A DNA stretch of 64,000 nt. Source: Lacrimispora saccharolytica (GTDB taxonomy: Bacteria > Bacillota > Clostridia > Lachnospirales > Lachnospiraceae). The position numbers were made by a program, and so were the translations under genes. Location: contig JACJJN010000010.1 in the NCBI GenBank assembly GCA_016899975.1, positions 1 to 64,000 of the forward strand, in the 5' to 3' direction. Positions 1 through 5,938 of the stretch are shown piece after piece. Within the stretch, counting starts at the first letter, position 1; each line of letters starts with the position of its first letter. A model generated the notes under the pieces. It searched no databases, was not told the origin of the DNA, and worked only from the letters and a program-made list of their open reading frames with translations.

Positions 1-56
1 TTTTTTTCCTGTCTGCAGTCTGTTACTGTGCTTACATAATCTAAAAGTGCTTTCAT
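1..56 (-). CDS. ISAs1-like transposase, N-terminal fragment (cut by window edge)
   Basis: Reading leftward from an ATG at 56-54, the frame stays open to base 1 and encodes about 18 residues beginning MKALLDYVSTVTDCRQEK. ISAs1/H-repeat transposases typically start with an MK-LLDY-S-x-x-D-x-RQ-x-K pattern, which this fits. The rest of the protein lies outside the window, so the DDE catalytic residues cannot be seen. An 8-bp inverted pair (CCCATCCT at 64-71, AGGATGGG at 99-106) lies upstream and could belong to the element end or a terminator. The family call rests on a very short match; it could be another gene starting by chance with this pattern. Confidence 0.42.
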   Translation of the reverse strand, partial: MKALLDYVSTVTDCRQEK

Positions 57-200
57 AGAAGAACCCCATCCTTTTTTTCTTTGAGTATACCAGAAAATCA
101 GGATGGGTGTCACAATTTATTCATTCATGCGTTTGTCGTGCCCGCACCAGTTCTCCCTTCATAACCGTTCTGCAAGAGCATGTGATCATCCACACGTAAA

Positions 201-243
201 ATCAGGCGGAGACACTCCATAAATCTGAGTATCTCCGCCTGAT
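201..243 (-). terminator. Intrinsic terminator of the AMP-ligase operon
   Basis: Perfect 12-bp arms (ATCAGGCGGAGA at 201-212 and its complement at 232-243), extended inward by ACTC/GAGT-type pairing. On the minus strand the stem is followed by TTTT. It lies about 90 nt past the ligase stop codon. Bases 57-200 hold no gene that I can support. Confidence 0.8.
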
Positions 244-329
244 CTATCGGTCAGCCGCAGCTCGTCCTGTTTTTCCTGCTCCTGCGTCGTCTGACCGGCT
301 ATTTCTTTTTCGATGCACCTGATTCAACA

Positions 330-1838
330 TCAGAATCTCTTGATTTTCTTTGACGGGGTTTTTTCGAATTCCGTTTCCCTTACTTTCAGGCTGTAGATCC
401 GTTTATACACCGGAGCTTCCCTGTTGTAATCATCGATCAGTTTCTGCAGTTCCGCCTGAATATCGTGGATCCGCTGCTTCTTCGCATATTCGTAGTCGGG
501 ATAAATCTCTGCTTCGATCACGCCGTTGTTTTCCCGCACCAGGATTTCCTGGATCAGCCTTGCAGTGCCAAGACGGTTTTCCAGTTCTTCCGGTGATACG
601 TTCTCGCCGTTTTTTGTGATGATCAGATTCTTCTTTCTTCCGGTCAGATAGACAAAACCATCTTCATCCACATAGCCAAGATCTCCGGTTCGCAGCCAGC
701 CGTCCACCAGCGTTTCTTCCGTCTCCCGGGGCATTTTGTAATATCCCTGCATCACGCTGCTTCCCCTGACCCACAATTCCTGATCCACGACCCTCGCCTC
801 ACAGTTTGGCAGCAGCTGGCCGACGGAATCTTTCCGGATATTCCAGCTCACCGTCGTACTGATCACCGGGGAACATTCGGTCATGCCGTAGCCCTGAAGG
901 ATTGTGATCCCGTATTTTTCAAACAGATCGATATAGGAAGGATCCAGATAGGCGCCTCCGCTGCAGATTGTGTGAAACTGTTTTCCGAATACCTGATTTT
1001 TCACAAGACCGGCGGGCAGCATCGATGCCTCCTCCAGCTTCTTCGCCAGTGTCTCAATCATCAGCGGGACCATCAGGATCATATTCGGCTGGAACAGCTT
1101 GATATTCTTCGCCACCCGCATCAGGGAATCGTTGATACAGATCACGCTTCCAAGAGAAATGCCTTTCAGGATATCCATACTCAGACAGTAGGCATGGTGG
1201 ATCGGAAGGACAGAGAGGATCACGGTTCTCGACGGAATCTTCATATCAAGACAGGTGGCATTCTCCGCCATATTTCTGTGGGTGAGCATCACTCCCTTGC
1301 TCTTTCCCGTCGTTCCCGATGTATACATGATCGTACACAGCTGATCCGGGGAGGGTTCATAGGAAAAACCGCCCTCATAGTCCCTCAGCAAACGTTCCAT
1401 AGACAGCCAGTGTCCGTCATGTTCTTCTTTCTGCATGGAGACCAGAATCTTCAGCTTCGGGCACCGCTCTTTCACGATTGCCGCAACATCCCCACGGATT
1501 TCATCCAACACCAGCATTGTCACGTCCGCACGGTCAAGCAGTTCACAGACCTCTTCCGCTGGCAGGGACGCGTCCAAGGGCACCGCAACACTTCCGCTGT
1601 TCACAATCCCGAAATAAGCGGACAGCCAGTAATAGGAGGTGGCTCCGATCACTGCAATATGTTTCCCCTGCTGTCCAAGCGCTTCCACGGCACGGGAAAA
1701 ACTTTCGCTGTCCCGGCGAAGCTGCGAGTAACTTTTTGTCTCGATCTCATGCTTTCCGATTTTATAACGGACCGCATCCTCCGGCCCGAACCGATCTTCC
1801 GCCTGTACCAGTATCTCTCGAATGGTGCTGTAAGTCAT
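330..1838 (-). CDS. AMP-dependent acyl/aryl ligase (ANL superfamily)
   Basis: A 502-residue adenylate-forming enzyme. It shows the P-loop YTSGTTGKSKGV (172-183), the A5 motif YGMTE (317-321), TGD (384-386), the hinge RKKNLI (401-406) and a C-terminal PSKKIKR that supplies the catalytic lysine. The family activates a carboxylic acid as acyl-AMP and passes it to CoA or a carrier-protein thiol. It is the last gene of a leftward operon directly behind a stand-alone acyl carrier protein, so loading of that carrier (a fatty acyl-AMP ligase-like role) is my inference. The start is set by AAGGAGG seven bases before the ATG. A structured repeat (1854-1901) separates it from the carrier gene. Substrate unknown; a plain fatty acyl-CoA ligase is the alternative. 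Confidence 0.88.
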   Translation of the reverse strand: MTYSTIREILVQAEDRFGPEDAVRYKIGKHEIETKSYSQLRRDSESFSRAVEALGQQGKHIAVIGATSYYWLSAYFGIVNSGSVAVPLDASLPAEEVCELLDRADVTMLVLDEIRGDVAAIVKERCPKLKILVSMQKEEHDGHWLSMERLLRDYEGGFSYEPSPDQLCTIMYTSGTTGKSKGVMLTHRNMAENATCLDMKIPSRTVILSVLPIHHAYCLSMDILKGISLGSVICINDSLMRVAKNIKLFQPNMILMVPLMIETLAKKLEEASMLPAGLVKNQVFGKQFHTICSGGAYLDPSYIDLFEKYGITILQGYGMTECSPVISTTVSWNIRKDSVGQLLPNCEARVVDQELWVRGSSVMQGYYKMPRETEETLVDGWLRTGDLGYVDEDGFVYLTGRKKNLIITKNGENVSPEELENRLGTARLIQEILVRENNGVIEAEIYPDYEYAKKQRIHDIQAELQKLIDDYNREAPVYKRIYSLKVRETEFEKTPSKKIKRF

Positions 1839-1853
1839 CGTTTCCTCCTTCCT

Positions 1854-1901
1854 GACGCACTTGCTGCGTCATCATGGTAGATTTGGAAGTTTACTTCCAA
1901 A
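1854..1901 (-). repeat. Twin-hairpin intergenic element, copy A
   Basis: Two consecutive stem-loops in the gap between the acyl carrier and ligase genes: GACGCA-CTTGC-TGCGTC (1854-1870) and TTTGGAAG-TTTA-CTTCCAAA (1882-1901), separated by 11 nt. The same architecture recurs at 4580-4627 in the same operon with a compensatory change in the second stem, so the structure rather than the sequence appears to be kept. It ends about 15 nt upstream of the ligase start codon. It is not followed by a T-run, so it is not a standard terminator. It may tune mRNA stability or stoichiometry. Confidence 0.7.
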
Positions 1902-1917
1902 CTTCTGCCCTCCCGCA

Positions 1918-2145
1918 TCAATCCTTCAGGGTTTCCAGATAATCCACGGCCTCCTGTACGGTCCGGATGTCTGCAGCCGCTGTCTCATCGATCTCCACAT
2001 CAAAGGTATCCTCGATCTCACCGAGCATGCTCATAAAATCGAAGGAAGTAAATCCCAGATCCTCCATAAATCTGGATTCGGGCTGTACCTGCTCCGGCTC
2101 CACTTCCACATAATTACAGATAATCTCTACCAGTTTTTCAAACAT
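1918..2145 (-). CDS. Stand-alone acyl/peptidyl carrier protein
   Basis: A 75-residue acidic four-helix carrier. The phosphopantetheine site is in LGFTSFDFM, with Ser34 the predicted attachment residue; housekeeping AcpP has DSLD here, so the TSF context marks a dedicated carrier rather than the fatty-acid synthase ACP. The start follows TTGGAGGATAGATAG. It sits between the condensation-like gene (57 nt upstream) and the AMP ligase, which suggests the ligase loads it and the condensation-like enzyme uses the thioester. It needs a phosphopantetheinyl transferase encoded elsewhere. D-alanyl carrier (DltC-like) is an alternative, but no DltB/DltD partners are present. Confidence 0.9.
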   Translation of the reverse strand: MFEKLVEIICNYVEVEPEQVQPESRFMEDLGFTSFDFMSMLGEIEDTFDVEIDETAAADIRTVQEAVDYLETLKD

Positions 2146-2201
2146 CTATCTATCCTCCAAAATTCTGTTCCGTTGCCTTTTTCAAAAAGACATTCCTGTC
2201 C

Positions 2202-3605
2202 TTATACCAATTTGATGATATCTCCGATCGGCAGATCCGGATTTTCCGCGCCCTTGAACATAATCCGGCACAGATAATAGTACAGAAACTCCAGATCTTC
2301 CCTGGAAACGGCATGCACCTGATGCTCAAAGTTGAAATCCAGGCCGTTGTCCTCCGGACGATGCATAACGGTCAGGTACATCGCCTGTGTGGTCGCTCCG
2401 TTGGGATACCATTTGGTTTTATAGCGGATTCCTCCCAGCTTATCCAGTCCCTTTTCCTGCAGCGTCATCGGCTGATAAGTCAATGACATGGGCTCATAGG
2501 TCAACCCCGGCTCATGAGGATAAACCTTCGCTCTGTGTGCGAAGTATTCCACCGGATCATAGTTGGCATGGCGGAACATTTCATTTTGTTTGTCCCGAAT
2601 CTCATAAATACCTTCCAGAAAAGTCTTATCTTCTGATATGATCGTCCGGAACGGGAAGGAATGGATCCTCGTGCCTCCGGATTTTTTCTCCTTCAGGGTT
2701 GCGCGGCGGGCGATCGCTGTATGGATGCTCACATCGTCGTGTCCGTTCATCTTCTGGAAAAAGGTACGAAGCCCCATCAGCAAAAGGCATACCAGGGACA
2801 CATGATACTTTTCACAGAAATCCATCAGTCTCCTGGTGGGTTCCGCCTCAAGATGGAAAATATCCAGTTCCGAATCCACAGAATCTGAAGTATTGTACGC
2901 CGCCCTCAGTTCCGGATCCTTAAATTTCTTTCTCGCCGCTTCCAGCTGTCCGGTTCCGCGGATTCCGTTATAGATCGGCTCTGATTCCTCGATCAGCTTT
3001 TCAAAAAATTCCCGGTCACGCTGCTGTGCCCGGCTTCCCGCCTCATAGGCAAGATCTTTCTGAAGCTGTTCGATATAAGAGCTCATATTCTTTGGATACG
3101 GAACGTTTTCATACTTAGCATTACAGTACAGCTCGATGATGTCTTTCAGGAAACAGATCAGCGACTGGGCATCCAGGATCAGGTGGCTCGCCAACAGATA
3201 AAGACCGTTGAAACCGTCCGGCATTTGAATCATCACGACCCGGTTCATAGGAGAATCCTCCAGTTTAAACGGAACCGCCGTCCATTTCCTCATCGTTTTC
3301 TCTGCCTCTTCCATGGACATCCCGGAGAAATCCACAAATTCGATCTCCCGCTCTTCTTTGTCAACCACATACTGATAACAATTTCCTTCTTTATCCTTGG
3401 CAAACCGCACACGCATCGCCTCGCAGCGCTCGTATGCTTTATAAATAGACTGTCTCAAAAGCTCCCAGTCGATTTCCACCTCAATAGTAAGACTTGTCCC
3501 AATATTCAAAACTTCTTTTTTCGGACAAAAATTCTGGTAAAAAAAATGAAATTTCTGCGCGGCAGTCAGCGGATATACCGGATATCCTTTTCTCTTCCTC
3601 ATCAT
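2202..3605 (-). CDS. Condensation-domain-like acyltransferase
   Basis: A 467-residue protein resembling the chloramphenicol-acetyltransferase-like fold of NRPS condensation domains, alcohol acyltransferases and PapA-type enzymes. The active-site motif HHxxxDG appears as SHLILDAQS (140-148): the catalytic second His (H141) and structural Asp (D145) are kept, but the first His is Ser and the Gly is Ala. The family joins a carrier- or CoA-bound acyl group to an amine or hydroxyl. The start (ATG at 3605, or the next ATG at 3602) overlaps the upstream hydrolase stop in an ATGA, so the two are translationally coupled. The downstream carrier gene makes an acyl-carrier substrate likely. The acceptor is unknown. 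Confidence 0.75.
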   Translation of the reverse strand: MMRKRKGYPVYPLTAAQKFHFFYQNFCPKKEVLNIGTSLTIEVEIDWELLRQSIYKAYERCEAMRVRFAKDKEGNCYQYVVDKEEREIEFVDFSGMSMEEAEKTMRKWTAVPFKLEDSPMNRVVMIQMPDGFNGLYLLASHLILDAQSLICFLKDIIELYCNAKYENVPYPKNMSSYIEQLQKDLAYEAGSRAQQRDREFFEKLIEESEPIYNGIRGTGQLEAARKKFKDPELRAAYNTSDSVDSELDIFHLEAEPTRRLMDFCEKYHVSLVCLLLMGLRTFFQKMNGHDDVSIHTAIARRATLKEKKSGGTRIHSFPFRTIISEDKTFLEGIYEIRDKQNEMFRHANYDPVEYFAHRAKVYPHEPGLTYEPMSLTYQPMTLQEKGLDKLGGIRYKTKWYPNGATTQAMYLTVMHRPEDNGLDFNFEHQVHAVSREDLEFLYYYLCRIMFKGAENPDLPIGDIIKLV

Positions 3606-4564
3606 TTTAGAATTCCCCCTGTGAATGTATCCAAAGCCTTTTCATAGGCTGCCCTGTTTTTGTAATAGCTTTCTGCATGACCGGCTCCCTGCACGATCAG
3701 CTTTGTCTTTGGCCCTGCGTAATTCTGATAGATTTCCTCACACATCCGGCACGGAACAAACGTGTCCGCGCTTCCGTGGATCAGCAGCGCAGGAATCACA
3801 GCCTTGCGCACCTCCCGCGCGGCGTTGCATTCGTCCAGCCCGTAACCGGCTCTCTTTCTGTTTACCCGGTCAGCAATCTGGATCATCGGAAATGCCGGCA
3901 AATGGTACATCGTATGAAGTACATGGGTAAACACCTCTTTCGGCGAGGTGAAGGCACAGTCGGAAACGACTCCTTTTACCTGAACCGGAAGATCCAGCCC
4001 TGCGGTCATAAGAACCGTTGCGCCTCCCATGGAGGTTCCGTGGAGAAGAATCTCCATATCCCTCTGCTGTCCCTGTGGTGCCTGATCCAGCATCCAATGG
4101 ATCCACCGGACTGCATCCAGCCGGTCTTTGCATCCGAACCCGATATACTCTCCTTCACTCTGCCCATGGGCGCGTTCATCCACCAGAAGCATCCGGTATC
4201 CATGTTTCAGATAGTAGTCGGACAGTCCAATGTAATCGCTCATGCCATCGCTGGTATAACCGTGAAAACAAATCACTGCCCGTGTGCCTTTTTCTCCTTC
4301 AAAGTACGTGCCGTGAAGCTTCAGTCCGTCCCCTGACGTGATCCACACATCCCGGTGCGGCTGTTCCATCATCCACTTCTTTCGTTCTTCCATCAGCGGG
4401 AAATACTGTGCCCAGTCGGTTCCCGACATTTTTATCGTGCGCTCCCGTTTCGCTCTGCTGCGCTTCATCGTTCGCCGGTAGAAATACGCGGAGCCTGCCA
4501 GCTCCGCCGCCGTACAGATTCCCAAAACCGCAGCAGCTCCCTTGATCATTGCTTTCCTCTTCAT
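3602..4564 (-). CDS. Membrane-anchored alpha/beta hydrolase
   Basis: A 320-residue serine hydrolase. It starts with a basic end and a hydrophobic segment (about residues 7-29) that should act as an uncleaved anchor, leaving the enzyme outside or at the membrane. It has an HGYTS oxyanion turn (101-105), a nucleophile elbow HGTSMGG with Ser178, acid Asp267 in SADTFVP, and His296 in GAGHAES. This resembles BAAT/DLH-type hydrolases. In this operon it could release or trim a carrier-bound acyl product, or cleave an ester substrate; that is inference. Its stop overlaps the next gene by 4 nt. A twin-hairpin element lies just upstream of its start. Confidence 0.8.
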   Translation of the reverse strand: MKRKAMIKGAAAVLGICTAAELAGSAYFYRRTMKRSRAKRERTIKMSGTDWAQYFPLMEERKKWMMEQPHRDVWITSGDGLKLHGTYFEGEKGTRAVICFHGYTSDGMSDYIGLSDYYLKHGYRMLLVDERAHGQSEGEYIGFGCKDRLDAVRWIHWMLDQAPQGQQRDMEILLHGTSMGGATVLMTAGLDLPVQVKGVVSDCAFTSPKEVFTHVLHTMYHLPAFPMIQIADRVNRKRAGYGLDECNAAREVRKAVIPALLIHGSADTFVPCRMCEEIYQNYAGPKTKLIVQGAGHAESYYKNRAAYEKALDTFTGGILK

Positions 4565-4579
4565 TTTTTCCTCTTTCCT

Positions 4580-4627
4580 GACGCACTCGCTGCGTCATTA
4601 AGGGAGATTTGAAAGTTTACTTTCAAA
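4580..4627 (-). repeat. Twin-hairpin intergenic element, copy B
   Basis: GACGCA-CTCGC-TGCGTC (4580-4596) plus TTTGAAAG-TTTA-CTTTCAAA (4608-4627), the same layout as copy A at 1854-1901. Relative to copy A the second stem carries an A-T for a G-C pair on both arms, and the first loop has one substitution. The SCP2 stop codon (4625-4623) lies inside the second stem, so ribosome passage would affect folding. It lies about 15 nt upstream of the hydrolase start. Confidence 0.7.
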
Positions 4628-4955
4628 CTTTCTTACTTTCAATCAGAGTTTTCAGTTTCAGCGCCTTGTCAATGTTACCTTCCACTTTCAGCTGTCCCAG
4701 CGTCACCGCAAGAATCGGATCTTTCTTTCCTTCCGCGATCTTAAACAGCGTTTCCGCCGAACAGGTAAAGACTGCGTCTTTGTCATAATATTCATAAGGC
4801 TCCACATTCAGGCATCCGTCTTTTACTTCCACATAAAAGATACCTTCTGCCTCCCCTGTCACATTGAACTGGTAAGCAAGATGCTCCGTCACATCGCTCA
4901 CATCCGCTCCCATAAACATTCCCTTTACTTTCGAAAACATCTCCGCGTACGTCAT
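4623..4955 (-). CDS. SCP2 sterol-transfer-like domain protein
   Basis: A 110-residue single-domain protein of the SCP2/sterol carrier fold. The C-terminal half (GKKDPILAVTLGQLKVEG) carries the typical pattern of a lysine-rich turn, hydrophobic strand and helix with K-x-x-L. SCP2 proteins bind lipids or acyl-CoAs in a hydrophobic tunnel. It is the first gene of the leftward operon and starts after AAAGGAGGAAAT. As a soluble lipid binder it could present the acyl substrate or product of the ligase/carrier system; this is inferred from position. No catalytic residues are expected. Confidence 0.82.
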   Translation of the reverse strand: MTYAEMFSKVKGMFMGADVSDVTEHLAYQFNVTGEAEGIFYVEVKDGCLNVEPYEYYDKDAVFTCSAETLFKIAEGKKDPILAVTLGQLKVEGNIDKALKLKTLIESKKV

Positions 4956-4970
4956 ATTTCCTCCTTTTTC

Positions 4971-4988
4971 GACTGATGGTCAACTGTT
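4971..4988. promoter_or_regulatory. TetR-type operator-like repeat, site 1
   Basis: GACTGATGGTCAACTGTT, a near copy of site 2 at 5014-5031, starting 43 bp (about four helical turns) away. The core GACt-GAT-GGTC is an almost perfect inverted repeat typical of TetR-family operators. It falls between the leftward transcription start and the SCP2 ribosome site. Confidence 0.6.
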
Positions 4989-5000
4989 TCTTCTGTTAAA

Positions 5001-5025
5001 TTATCATTTTTCCGACCGTTGGTCA
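5001..5025 (-). promoter_or_regulatory. Leftward promoter overlapping operator site 2
   Basis: On the minus strand TTGACC (5025-5020) is followed by GATAAT at a 15-bp spacing, or by TAATTT at 17 bp. The -35 hexamer is part of the GACC-GTT-GGTC repeat, so regulator binding would block polymerase. The spacing is not ideal, so the exact -10 is uncertain. Confidence 0.5.
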
Positions 5026-5031
5026 ATAGTT
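5014..5031. promoter_or_regulatory. TetR-type operator-like repeat, site 2
   Basis: GACCGTTGGTCAATAGTT contains the perfect inverted repeat GACC-GTT-GGTC. It matches site 1 at 4971-4988 in 13 of 18 positions. The adjacent divergent TetR gene is the obvious candidate to bind both sites. Confidence 0.6.
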
Positions 5032-5084
5032 CTATCTTTACAAAAATGCAGAAAAAAACGGATGCTTTCCGTATAGTTTTTCCG

Positions 5085-5114
5085 TTGTTTTTTCTGTCTT
5101 TTTTATGTTATACT
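5085..5114 (+). promoter_or_regulatory. Sigma-A promoter of the TetR gene
   Basis: TTGTTT (5085-5090), an 18-bp spacer and TATACT (5109-5114), about 60 nt before the TetR start codon. It lies outside the two operator-like repeats, so autoregulation would have to act at a distance. Confidence 0.6.
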
Positions 5115-5174
5115 AAATGATAATATTGACTCTTTACAGAGATCCTACAGCAGACCGAACAGAAAGGAAATCTC

Positions 5175-5786
5175 ATGGCAAGACAGGACAAATATGAAAA
5201 AATCCTTGATGCCCTCCAGACACTTCTGGAGGACCGCAACCTTCAGACGATCTCCGTCAGCGAGATCGCACAGACGGCAGGGATCGGGAAGGGAAGCATC
5301 TATTATTATTTTCCATCCAAGGAAGCCATCCTTGAGACGCTCATTGAACGAAACTACGAAAAGCCCCTGGAAACCGCAAAGCAGCTTGCCGGGCAGCCGG
5401 ACATTTCTCCGTTTACCCGTATGGCAATGATTTTTCAGGCATGCCGGAATTCTTCCTCCGAATTTCTGAAATCGGAAAGCAATTCCATCGCAGGGGCTCA
5501 GGAAAAATCCTTCCTTCACCAAAAATACGTCTCACATATGATCGCCGAGATGAAACCGGTGCTCGCAGAGATCATCCGTCAGGGAATCCAGCAGGGAGAA
5601 ATCCACTTTGACCGCCCGGAAGCACTGGCGGAGATCGTGCTGATCGTCCTGACCGTAAAGCTGGACAATACACTTGTCCCCTCTTCCCACGAGGAGATCC
5701 GCGACACCATCGCCGGACTGGTGACCCTCCTGGAAAAAGGCACAGAAAATCCGGCAGGCTCCCTGAATTTCCTGATGACTATCTGA
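5175..5786 (+). CDS. TetR family transcriptional regulator
   Basis: A 203-residue protein with an N-terminal helix-turn-helix (about residues 7-50), including the signature IGKGSIYYYFPSKEAIL. It is followed by an all-helical ligand and dimer domain. The start has AGAAAGGAAAT upstream. It is transcribed away from the SCP2/ligase operon, and two GACC-NNN-GGTC-like repeats sit in the shared 219-bp gap. Family precedent makes it a repressor released by a small hydrophobic ligand, plausibly a fatty acid, acyl-CoA or the operon product. The 3' end of the coding region doubles as the left arm of its terminator. Confidence 0.9.
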   Translation: MARQDKYEKILDALQTLLEDRNLQTISVSEIAQTAGIGKGSIYYYFPSKEAILETLIERNYEKPLETAKQLAGQPDISPFTRMAMIFQACRNSSSEFLKSESNSIAGAQEKSFLHQKYVSHMIAEMKPVLAEIIRQGIQQGEIHFDRPEALAEIVLIVLTVKLDNTLVPSSHEEIRDTIAGLVTLLEKGTENPAGSLNFLMTI

Positions 5787-5810
5787 AATTCGGGAGTCTG
5801 CCGGATTTTT
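5748..5810 (+). terminator. Terminator with left arm inside the TetR coding end
   Basis: The left arm (5748-5771, inside the last codons) pairs with 5785-5806 across the stop codon as a roughly 22-bp stem with one mismatch and one bulge, ending in TTTTT at 5806-5810. Confidence 0.8.
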
Positions 5811-5845
5811 CCGTCTTCTCTTCCGTTTCTGTCGGCTTTTATTCC

Positions 5846-5899
5846 CGCGGGCAACGAGCCAAGCGGACATGCTCGCATGTCCATTTGGCGACTGCCGCG
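5846..5899. repeat. Long GC-rich hairpin between tetR and the beta-galactosidase
   Basis: Nested arms: an outer CGCGGGCA/TGCCGCG pair, a middle GCCAA/TTTGGC pair and an inner GGACATG-CTCG-CATGTCC (apex near 5872-5875). It is not followed by a T-run itself, and a separate terminator stem begins 4 nt later. It looks like a mobile or structural intergenic element rather than part of either gene. Confidence 0.55.
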
Positions 5900-5902
5900 A
5901 GG

Positions 5903-5938
5903 GTCAAAAACCCCGTAGCTTGCTGCGGGGTTTTTGAC
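5903..5938. terminator. Bidirectional intrinsic terminator
   Basis: Perfect 13-bp arms GTCAAAAACCCCG (5903-5915) and CGGGGTTTTTGAC (5926-5938) around a 10-nt loop. The A- and T-rich outer ends let it work on both strands. It abuts the beta-galactosidase stop codon and backs up the TetR terminator. Confidence 0.88.

Noticed and set aside
1918-5786. D-alanylation (dlt) operon
   Set aside because: A ligase and carrier are present, but there is no DltB-type MBOAT or DltD, and the condensation-like and SCP2 genes do not belong to dlt loci.
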